From assembly GCA_964553035.1 (NCBI GenBank), contig CAZKJH010000142.1, forward strand, positions 1 to 9,026: a stretch of DNA of 9,026 bases, in the 5' to 3' direction. The position numbers and the translations under genes were made by a program. The notes beneath the pieces were generated by a model that was not told the DNA's origin, made no database searches, and saw only the letters and a list, made by a program, of their open reading frames with translations. Shown one piece after another: positions 1 to 5,121 of this stretch. The number at the start of each line of letters is the position of its first letter. Positions within the stretch are counted from its first letter, which is position 1. The stretch comes from JBBQIY01 sp964553035. GTDB taxonomy: Bacteria > Verrucomicrobiota > Kiritimatiellia > RFP12 > UBA3636.

Positions 1-53
1 AGCGACTGTAATCGGGCAGTCAACGGGGGCACCCCCCGTCACTGACCGATTAC
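1..53. mobile_element. Probable terminus of an IS66-like insertion sequence (interior to the left, outside the window)
   Basis: The stretch ends in CTGACCGATTAC at 42-53. Its reverse complement, GTAATCGGTCAG, occurs again at 8956-8967 on the plus strand, so both window edges carry the same tip pointing outward. IS66-family elements have terminal repeats beginning GTAA, which fits. No transposase coding is visible because the element body would lie upstream of base 1. The 8-bp target duplication typical of IS66 cannot be tested, as the other end is missing. A short non-autonomous palindromic repeat is the main alternative. Confidence 0.45.
8..53. repeat. 46-bp interrupted palindrome at the IS-like terminus
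   Basis: GTAATCGG (8-15) pairs with CCGATTAC (46-53), CAGT (17-20) with ACTG (41-44), and ACGGGGG (23-29) with CCCCCGT (33-39) around a 3-nt loop CAC. That is 19 pairs with one mismatch (16/45) and a small asymmetric bulge (21-22 against 40). No T-run follows on the plus strand, so it is not an obvious intrinsic terminator. It may be a subterminal structure of the element end or a stand-alone palindromic repeat. Confidence 0.6.
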
Positions 54-172
54 CAGGACAGAGGTGATTTCACTAGACAAGCGGGTGTAAATCGAAGTAA
101 ACTATCCTCATTGTATAAGGAAAGGTGCGAGGTTTAAGTAGCACTTTATCGAATTGGTTTATTCATCGATTC

Positions 173-177
173 AAGGG
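173..177 (+). promoter_or_regulatory. Shine-Dalgarno-like AAGGG that sets the start of the first oxidoreductase
   Basis: AAGGG ends 6 nt before the ATG at 184. The frame is open back to a TTG at 154, but that would add ten residues unlike the family N-terminus. The Rossmann strand of Gfo/Idh/MocA proteins normally starts a few residues after Met, which the ATG at 184 gives (MKTIKIGMVG). Confidence 0.4.
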
Positions 178-183
178 CGTATT

Positions 184-1344
184 ATGAAAACTATTAAAAT
201 TGGCATGGTAGGCTACAAATTCATGGGCAAAGCGCACAGCAACGCCTTTCAGCGGTTGGGGATGTTCTTTGATTCTGGCGCGAAGGTTGAACTCAAAGCT
301 CTTTGCGGTCGTGATCCCGAATGGGTGCGCAAAGCAGCAGACCAGTTCGGTTTTGAAGAAATTGAAACCTCTTGGGAAAAGATGGTGAAGCGTGCCGACA
401 TTGATCTTGTGGACATCACCGCTCCCAGCAATGTTCACAAACAAATTGCCATCGCAGCGGCGGAAAACGGAAAACATATTTTTTGCGAAAAACCTCTCGC
501 TCTCACGGTTCGAGACGCACGCGACATTCTCGCGGCAGCAGAAAAGGCAGGCGTCAAGCACCAAGTTGGCTTCAATTACCGGTTTACACCAGCAATTCTA
601 CTGGCCAAGCAACTTATCGACAGCGGCAAACTTGGCACGCTCTATCATTTTCGAGCCAAATATTTGCAGGATTGGATTCTTGATCCCTTGTTCCCACTCG
701 TGTGGCGGCTGGATAAGTCTGTCGCCGGATCTGGTGCCCATGGAGATTTGGGTGCGCATCTTATCGATCTCGCTCACTTCCTCGTTGGCGGTATGAAACG
801 TGTTATAGGAGCCAACAAGACCTTTATCACCGAGCGCCCTGAAGTGAGTGTGATGCAGGGTCTCACTGCGGAGTCTCCCGAGAATGCGGCCATGAAGACC
901 GTCACAGTGGACGATGCCACCTTATTTTTGACCGAGTTTGAAAGTGGGGCATTGGGATCTTTTGAAGCCACGCGATTGGCCGCAGGGCATAAGAACGACA
1001 TGTCCTTCGAAATCAATGGAAGCAAGGGAAGCGTGCGGTTCGAATTTGAACGGATGAATGAATTGCAGTACCTTGATGCGACCGAGGATCCCTCGATCAG
1101 AGGATTCCGCACCATACAAGCCACAGAAGGCTGCCATCCTTATATAAAGGCCTGGTGGCCTGCAGGGCATGTCATTGGTTATGAACAAACCTTCGTACAT
1201 GAGTTTCATGAATTCATCCGTGCAATTGTGCAGAACGGTGCCACGTCCCCTAGTTTCGCCGACGGTGTGCGCTGCTGTCAAGTCCTCGATGCCGTTGATA
1301 AATCCATCGCCGAGGAACGCTGGATTCGAGTAGAAGATATCTAA
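184..1344 (+). CDS. Gfo/Idh/MocA-family NAD(P)-dependent sugar oxidoreductase
   Basis: A 386-residue dehydrogenase expected to oxidise or reduce a sugar or cyclitol hydroxyl in the cytoplasm with NAD(P). The N-terminal Rossmann fold begins KIGMVGYKFMG (residues 5-15), a variant glycine-rich loop. The family signature EKP is at 102-104 with the catalytic Lys103, followed by GFNYRF at 129-134. The active-site helix HGDLGAHLIDLAHFL at 186-200 supplies the usual Asp/His residues (D188, H192, D195). The C-terminal alpha/beta domain is complete. The KFMGKAHSNA start and the length resemble the levoglucosan dehydrogenase-like branch of the family, but the substrate cannot be fixed from sequence alone. 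It is the first gene of a plus-strand operon, 19 bp ahead of a second oxidoreductase. I chose ATG at 184 over TTG at 154 because of the spaced AAGGG and the family N-terminus. Family assignment is firm; the substrate is inference. Confidence 0.93.
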   Translation: MKTIKIGMVGYKFMGKAHSNAFQRLGMFFDSGAKVELKALCGRDPEWVRKAADQFGFEEIETSWEKMVKRADIDLVDITAPSNVHKQIAIAAAENGKHIFCEKPLALTVRDARDILAAAEKAGVKHQVGFNYRFTPAILLAKQLIDSGKLGTLYHFRAKYLQDWILDPLFPLVWRLDKSVAGSGAHGDLGAHLIDLAHFLVGGMKRVIGANKTFITERPEVSVMQGLTAESPENAAMKTVTVDDATLFLTEFESGALGSFEATRLAAGHKNDMSFEINGSKGSVRFEFERMNELQYLDATEDPSIRGFRTIQATEGCHPYIKAWWPAGHVIGYEQTFVHEFHEFIRAIVQNGATSPSFADGVRCCQVLDAVDKSIAEERWIRVEDI

Positions 1345-1363
1345 GATTCTCAACTGGATTGTT

Positions 1364-2371
1364 ATGAGCATAAAAACGATTGTTGTAGGCGCAGGAGGAA
1401 TCTCCAATGCCTGGTTTCCCGTTCTAAAAAGCGCAGGTGTTGAAGTGGCAGGGATTGTTGACCTCAACCCCGAACATGCAAAAACCCAAGCCGAGAAATA
1501 CGAACTCGATCCCATCATTTCCACGAACCTAAACAAAACAATCAAATCAATCAAGCCAGATTTTGTGCTCGATCTGACGATCCCCGATGCACATTGCTCT
1601 GTGACGTGTACGGCCTTGCGCGCTGGATGTCACGTCCTCGGTGAAAAGCCCATGGCATCGTCCCTGACTCAGGCGCGTCGCATGGTCAAGGCATCCGAAG
1701 CGTCCGGAAAGCTTTATATGGTTTCGCAGTCGCGCCGGTATGTTGATGCTCACGCTGGGCTTACACATTTTGTCGAATCAGGGCAATTAGGGGCTCTGAC
1801 GACCTTGAATTGTGCTTTTTACATTGGTGCACACTTTGGCGGCTTTCGCGATGAAATGGCGAGTCCGCTGATCCTCGACATGGCCATTCATCACTTTGAT
1901 CTCGCTCGTATGATCAGCCGGGCCGACCCCATTGCCGTCTATGCCAAGGAGTTCAACCCCAAAGGCTCTTGGTACAAGGGCGATGTAGCCGCCTCCTGCA
2001 TTTTCGAAATGTCGGATGGCATCGTCTTTACCTACACGGGAAGCTGGTGCGCCAATGGTCTTGCGACCTCATGGCACGGCGACTGGCGTCTCATTGGAGA
2101 ACAGGGAACGGTCACCTATGAGCGCGATCAACCCCCTGTTGGCGCAATTGTTTCCGGATCCTCAGGATTTCAGTATCCAACGGTGCCCTGCGTTGTTGAA
2201 CCTATACAGACAGCCCCTGGCATGAGCGGTGCACTCGAGGAGTTTCTTAAGGCTATCAACGGAGGGCCAGCTCCGCAAGGCGAATGCCACGACAATATAA
2301 AGTCTCTTGCTATGGTTTTCGGTGCAATCGAAAGCTCACGTAAGGGGAAACGCGTCCTGATCAACTATTAA
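1364..2371 (+). CDS. Second Gfo/Idh/MocA-family oxidoreductase
   Basis: A 335-residue member of the same superfamily as its upstream neighbour but clearly a different subgroup. It begins IKTIVVGAGGIS (residues 3-14), a more regular nucleotide-binding glycine loop. The EKP signature is at 94-96 with catalytic Lys95, SRRY lies at 123-126, and the catalytic helix SPLILDMAIHHFDLARMI at 167-184 contributes D172, H176 and H177. The ATG at 1364 has little Shine-Dalgarno sequence but starts the Rossmann strand directly. Only 19 bp separate it from the preceding stop, so the two are almost certainly co-transcribed. Two non-identical dehydrogenases beside an isomerase-like gene suggest an oxidation step and a reduction step on a keto-sugar intermediate. 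That is inference, and the substrate is unknown. No truncation or frameshift is seen. Confidence 0.93.
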   Translation: MSIKTIVVGAGGISNAWFPVLKSAGVEVAGIVDLNPEHAKTQAEKYELDPIISTNLNKTIKSIKPDFVLDLTIPDAHCSVTCTALRAGCHVLGEKPMASSLTQARRMVKASEASGKLYMVSQSRRYVDAHAGLTHFVESGQLGALTTLNCAFYIGAHFGGFRDEMASPLILDMAIHHFDLARMISRADPIAVYAKEFNPKGSWYKGDVAASCIFEMSDGIVFTYTGSWCANGLATSWHGDWRLIGEQGTVTYERDQPPVGAIVSGSSGFQYPTVPCVVEPIQTAPGMSGALEEFLKAINGGPAPQGECHDNIKSLAMVFGAIESSRKGKRVLINY

Positions 2372-2377
2372 CGAATG

Positions 2378-2399
2378 CGCTTGCAACCTGTTGTAAGCG
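2378..2399 (+). other. Intercistronic stem-loop after the second oxidoreductase gene
   Basis: CGCTTGCAAC and GTTGTAAGCG face each other with one G-U pair, giving a 9-bp stem and a small loop 6 nt after the stop codon. It is followed by A residues, not T, so it is not a standard intrinsic terminator. It could protect or process the mRNA between the second and third genes. A start at ATG 2375 for the next gene would make this hairpin coding, which argues for the ATG at 2447. Confidence 0.4.
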
Positions 2400-2446
2400 A
2401 AAAAAGTCAAAACACCCTATACCGAAAAACTCTGGACACAAATCAC

Positions 2447-3346
2447 ATGAACCATCAAGACATCCGCCTCGGAACGCTTGTCAACACAGGCTCTCGTTCT
2501 GCCGACACCATCGCTCAAATTCTTCCCCACGGGTTTGAGTCGTTCGAAATCACCTTCTGGAAGGAGCTCGGCGACTGCGATATTAAAGCACTTGCGAAAA
2601 ACGTCAAACGAACGCTCGACGGCACAGGTGCCATCATTTCCAGTCTCGGAATTTTCGGTAATCCGCTCGATCCTTCGGCATCGAAGCACCAGGAGACACT
2701 TAAAGGCTGGAAGACGTGCATCGACAACGCCTACCTTTTTGGTACTGATTTAGTTTGCGGCTTCGCCGGCCGTCTGATCGACAAGCCGATTGATCAGAGC
2801 ATGAAAGCCTTCAAAAAAATTTTTGGTGATCTCTCTAAACGAGCTGCAGACAAGGGCGTTCGCATCGCTTTTGAAAACTGTGACATGGGTGGTTCTTGGC
2901 AAAAAGGTGACTGGAACATAGCCCAGAACCCTGTTGCATGGGAAATGATGTTTAATGAGGTTTCGGCAGAAAACGTCGGTCTCGAGTGGGAGCCGTGCCA
3001 TCAGATGGTTCACCTTATCGATCCCTTGCCACAACTCCGCAAATGGGCGAAGAAAATTTTTCATATCCACGGAAAAGATGCCACCATCAAGTGGGATGTG
3101 ATTCGTGAGTACGGCATAAACGGCCCCAAACAATGGTCTTTTCATCGCACGCCCGGATTCGGTGATAGCGACTGGACCGCCATCATCTCAGAACTCCGGC
3201 AACAAAACTGGAGCGGGGCAATCGACATCGAAGGATGGCACGATCCTGTCTACAGGGACGCTCTTGAAATGACCGGACAAGTTCACGGTCTCAATTACCT
3301 CAAGACGTGTCGTGGCGGCACTTATGTTGCCAATCCTACGCTTTAG
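2447..3346 (+). CDS. TIM-barrel sugar isomerase/epimerase-like protein (AP endonuclease family 2 fold)
   Basis: A 299-residue protein of the xylose-isomerase-like TIM-barrel superfamily, which covers sugar phosphate isomerases, tagatose/psicose 3-epimerases, IolE-like dehydratases and some keto-glycoside cleaving enzymes. Probable divalent-metal ligands are E143 in IAFENC, E182 in EWEPCHQ, H208 in FHIHGKD and E262 in IDIEGWHD. The usual DP.H motif appears as EPCH (182-185), with Glu in place of Asp and H185 kept. The frame is open back to an ATG at 2375. I prefer the ATG at 2447 because the first strand (IRLGTLVNT) follows at once and the extra 24 residues would be encoded across an intercistronic hairpin. 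It lies 75 bp after the second oxidoreductase and is probably the third gene of the same operon. Its neighbours suggest it acts on a keto-sugar or its phosphate. The exact reaction is unknown. Confidence 0.88.
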   Translation: MNHQDIRLGTLVNTGSRSADTIAQILPHGFESFEITFWKELGDCDIKALAKNVKRTLDGTGAIISSLGIFGNPLDPSASKHQETLKGWKTCIDNAYLFGTDLVCGFAGRLIDKPIDQSMKAFKKIFGDLSKRAADKGVRIAFENCDMGGSWQKGDWNIAQNPVAWEMMFNEVSAENVGLEWEPCHQMVHLIDPLPQLRKWAKKIFHIHGKDATIKWDVIREYGINGPKQWSFHRTPGFGDSDWTAIISELRQQNWSGAIDIEGWHDPVYRDALEMTGQVHGLNYLKTCRGGTYVANPTL

Positions 3347-3390
3347 GCGTAAGGCGCTAGGCAAGCCACTCAGGAAAGGACAGAAGAGCG

Positions 3391-4509
3391 ATGAGTTTGC
3401 AACAGGTGACCGAGGTTCCCTCGGAAAAGCGCGATTTACCCTTCACCCTTGTGATCTTTGGTGCAACGGGCGATTTGACCTCACGTAAGTTGATTCCAGC
3501 ACTTTTTAGCGATTATCAGAAAAGAAGACTTCCTGCTAAGTTTAAAATTGTTGGCGTTGCACGGCGAGATTGGAGCGACGAGTTCTTCCGTGATCGACTT
3601 CTGGAGGGAGTCAAGGCTTACCGGAAAAGTATTTTTAATGAAGAGGCTTGGAATACGTTCTCGACCTGTCTGAGCTATTTTCGTGGCGATTTAGACACCT
3701 TAGAGGATTACGTCCAACTTCAGGCCCATCTGAATACTCTAGAGTCTGGCCCTGCGAATCGACTTTATTATCTGGCGACGGCTCCCGAGTTCTATGGATC
3801 CGCGTGTAATCACTTGGCGGCCGCTGGGATGAGTCATGATCAGGATGGACATCGACGTATTATCATTGAGAAGCCTTTTGGAACGGATTTGGCCTCTGCT
3901 CATGCGCTGAATGCCCAAGTGTATGCTGCGTTCCGAGAAGACCAGATTTACCGGATTGATCACTATCTAGGCAAAGAAACGGCGCAAAACATCTTGTTCC
4001 TTCGCTTCGCCAATACGATGTTCGAACCGGTTTGGAATCGCCGCTACATCGCGAATGTCCAGATTACCGTGGCGGAAAGCGTTACGGTAGGAAGTCGCGG
4101 TGGCTACTACGAGAAGGCAGGTGTCTTGCGCGACATGTTTCAGAATCACATGCTTCAGTTACTGGCCTTGGCGACCATGGAGCCGCCAGCTTCCCTGAGT
4201 CCTGACGCGATTCGAACCGAGAAAGCCAAGGTTCTCAGCTCTGTCCGCCCGATTCTCCTAAGCGATACCGTGCGAGCGCAATATGAAGGATACCGAAAGG
4301 AGGAGAATGTTGCGCTTGATTCGCAAACGCCGACGTATGCCGCTGTGAAGCTTTGCATCGATAACTGGCGCTGGAAGGGCGTGCCGTTCTATCTGCGCTC
4401 CGGTAAAGCCATGGCCGCGAAGAGCAGTTCCATTATCATCCAGTTTCAGCCTCCGCCCGATGTCATGTTCAACTTGGCGAAGAACGAATGCTTCAACCTA
4501 AAAGCGTAG
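3391..4509 (+). CDS. zwf: N-terminal fragment of split glucose-6-phosphate dehydrogenase
   Basis: This is the 372-codon piece translated from the native zwf start. It holds the whole NADP-binding Rossmann domain and most of the catalytic domain, including RIDHYLGKE (188-196) and the likely general-base H253. Residues 369-372 (NLKA) and the TAG stop come from the duplicated target and the element. It lacks the roughly 130 C-terminal residues that complete the beta sheet and dimer interface in characterised family members, so I expect it to be unstable or inactive on its own. Confidence 0.75.
   Translation: MSLQQVTEVPSEKRDLPFTLVIFGATGDLTSRKLIPALFSDYQKRRLPAKFKIVGVARRDWSDEFFRDRLLEGVKAYRKSIFNEEAWNTFSTCLSYFRGDLDTLEDYVQLQAHLNTLESGPANRLYYLATAPEFYGSACNHLAAAGMSHDQDGHRRIIIEKPFGTDLASAHALNAQVYAAFREDQIYRIDHYLGKETAQNILFLRFANTMFEPVWNRRYIANVQITVAESVTVGSRGGYYEKAGVLRDMFQNHMLQLLALATMEPPASLSPDAIRTEKAKVLSSVRPILLSDTVRAQYEGYRKEENVALDSQTPTYAAVKLCIDNWRWKGVPFYLRSGKAMAAKSSSIIIQFQPPPDVMFNLAKNECFNLKA
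4492..4496. repeat. Target-site duplication, left copy (TTCAA)
   Basis: This matches TTCAA at 4657-4661 on the other side of the element. In the restored gene the site reads GCTTCAAGC, a 9-bp palindrome around a central C, which suggests the element prefers palindromic targets. Confidence 0.8.
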
Positions 4510-4515
4510 GTTGAC
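4497..4515 (+). repeat. Left terminal inverted repeat of the zwf element
   Basis: These 19 bp match the right end perfectly. The inverted match can be stretched outward through the near-palindromic target (one central mismatch at C4494/C4659), but gene restoration places the true edge at 4497. Confidence 0.88.
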
Positions 4516-4528
4516 AACTTCGCGCATT

Positions 4529-4623
4529 GCAATCGCCTCAGCGGCAACACGTTGCAAGAAGAGTGTTCAACTGCGCGACAGTTGAACACAACAGCGGTAT
4601 CCTGTTACCACTGAGGCGATTGC
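4529..4623. other. Inner stem and apical hairpin of the zwf element
   Basis: Arm 4529-4549 pairs with 4603-4623. The first 13 pairs (GCAATCGCCTCAG) are perfect, and 19 of 21 are Watson-Crick. The two exceptions, 4542/4610 and 4545/4607, are C-A on the plus strand but G-U on the minus strand. A symmetric 13 by 13 internal loop leads to an apical hairpin, GTGTTCAACTG (4563-4573) and CAGTTGAACAC (4579-4589) around CGCGA. The 13/14-nt stretches between this stem and the terminal repeats do not pair. The regular architecture suggests selection for folding as RNA, single-stranded DNA or a cruciform. Confidence 0.75.
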
Positions 4624-4637
4624 TCGAATTGAGGTAA

Positions 4638-4656
4638 GTCAACCTACGCTTTTAGG
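4638..4656 (-). repeat. Right terminal inverted repeat of the zwf element
   Basis: Exact reverse complement of 4497-4515 over 19 bp. Two perfect ends with an intact target duplication indicate a recent insertion. Confidence 0.88.
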
Positions 4657-4661
4657 TTCAA
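4657..4661. repeat. Target-site duplication, right copy (TTCAA)
   Basis: This is the second TTCAA, running straight into zwf codons (ttc aag ccc aac). Its presence in register with the left copy is what restores the reading frame when the element is removed. Confidence 0.8.
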
Positions 4662-4668
4662 GCCCAAC

Positions 4669-5055
4669 ATGCTTTCCATCTGCATCCAGCCGAATGAAGG
4701 TATTCATCTACGGTTTGAAACCAAGGTGCCGGACACGATTAATCAATCCCATTCGGTTAATATGGATTTCGATTATCCTAAAGCCTTTGGCGGCATTCCG
4801 CTACCAGATGCCTACGAGCGATTGCTTCTGGATGCGATCAAGGGTGATGCGTCACTCTTTTCCCGAAGCGATGGTATTGAGGCATCGTGGGGTCTGATCG
4901 ATCCGATCCTGAAGGGCTGGGATACCTCAGACGATGCGCCTCTTATGGACAGCTATCCACAGGGAAGTTGGGGCCCAGCAGAGGCCGATGCGCTATTAGC
5001 TCGCGAAGGCCACGCCTGGCAAATCGGTTGTGGCGAAGAGGGGTGCCTTGTGTAA
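4669..5055 (+). CDS. zwf: C-terminal fragment of split glucose-6-phosphate dehydrogenase
   Basis: A 128-residue open frame starting at an internal zwf Met codon just past the element. It contains IQPNEGI (6-12), DAYERLLLDAIKGDASLF (47-64) and the terminal GSWGPAEADALL (99-110), all characteristic of the G6PDH C-terminal domain. No Shine-Dalgarno sequence precedes the ATG, and between the last in-frame stop (TGA 4630) and 4669 there is no other start. Independent translation is therefore doubtful, and the piece has no active site. It is best read as the rest of the broken gene. Confidence 0.65.
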   Translation: MLSICIQPNEGIHLRFETKVPDTINQSHSVNMDFDYPKAFGGIPLPDAYERLLLDAIKGDASLFSRSDGIEASWGLIDPILKGWDTSDDAPLMDSYPQGSWGPAEADALLAREGHAWQIGCGEEGCLV

Positions 5056-5058
5056 GAG

Positions 5059-5083
5059 CTTGCCGGCTGGGACAGCCCGCAAG
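5059..5083. terminator. Candidate hairpin between convergent zwf and hrpB
   Basis: CTTGCCGGCTG and CAGCCCGCAAG form a GC-rich stem with one C-C mismatch and a 3-nt loop, starting 3 nt after the zwf stop. No T-run follows directly on either strand; the nearest T-tract on the plus strand is at 5118-5123. It sits where both convergent transcripts should end, but it is not a textbook intrinsic terminator. Confidence 0.35.
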
Positions 5084-5121
5084 AAGAGTGTAAAACAGGA
5101 GGCATCTCTTGCGTAGCTTTT

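Larger units (their letters stand above)
4497..4656. mobile_element. 160-bp non-autonomous palindromic element (MITE-like) inserted in zwf
   Basis: The element starts CCTAAAAGCGTAGGTTGAC (4497-4515) and ends with the exact reverse complement (4638-4656), a perfect 19-bp terminal repeat. TTCAA lies directly on both sides (4492-4496 and 4657-4661). It is too short to encode a transposase and has no convincing coding. Inside are a 21-bp inner stem and an 11-bp apical hairpin, so almost the whole element can fold as one long interrupted hairpin. Removing it with one TTCAA restores zwf exactly, which fixes its boundaries. A TA-duplication (mariner/IS630-like) reading is excluded because removing 154 bp would leave a frameshift. 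IS1380-family elements such as ISEcp1 have ends beginning CCTA and 4-5 bp duplications, so mobilisation by an IS1380-type transposase is a reasonable guess. No parent element is visible. Confidence 0.88.
3391..5055 (+). pseudogene. zwf: Glucose-6-phosphate dehydrogenase gene split by a 160-bp MITE-like insert
   Basis: Glucose-6-phosphate dehydrogenase makes 6-phosphogluconolactone and NAD(P)H, the entry to the oxidative pentose phosphate and Entner-Doudoroff routes. Both halves lie in the same frame. Deleting 165 bp (the element at 4497-4656 plus one TTCAA) rejoins TTC to AAG and gives one 499-residue protein, the normal size for the family. All hallmarks are then in order: GATGDLTSRKLIPAL (24-38), EKPFG (160-164), the active-site RIDHYLGKE (188-196), LRDMFQNHMLQ with H253, then IQPNEG and the C-terminal GSWGPAEADALL. 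The insert falls after residue 368, just before the conserved IQPNEG strand. As written, translation stops at TAG 4507, removing about a quarter of the enzyme, so loss of function is likely. AGGAAAGGA at 3371-3379 gives a good ribosome site for ATG 3391. No other stop or frameshift is visible in either half. Confidence 0.9.

Noticed and set aside
108..123. A -10-like TATAAG upstream of the first oxidoreductase gene.
   Set aside because: The matching -35 region is poor, so I do not assign a promoter in 54-183.
4499..4654. An IS630/mariner-type insertion with a TA duplication.
   Set aside because: Removing one TA unit takes out 154 bp and leaves zwf out of frame, whereas the TTCAA reading restores it exactly.
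4497..4656. A self-splicing intron or retroelement as the explanation for the zwf insert.
   Set aside because: At 160 bp it is too short for a group I or II intron and shows no core motifs. The target duplication and terminal inverted repeats are DNA-transposition signatures.
4554..5091. A 13-bp string, GCAAGAAGAGTGT, shared by the zwf element (4554-4566) and the zwf-hrpB gap (5079-5091).
   Set aside because: About one 13-bp match is expected by chance in a window this size, and the similarity does not extend. I do not call the gap a second, decayed copy of the element.
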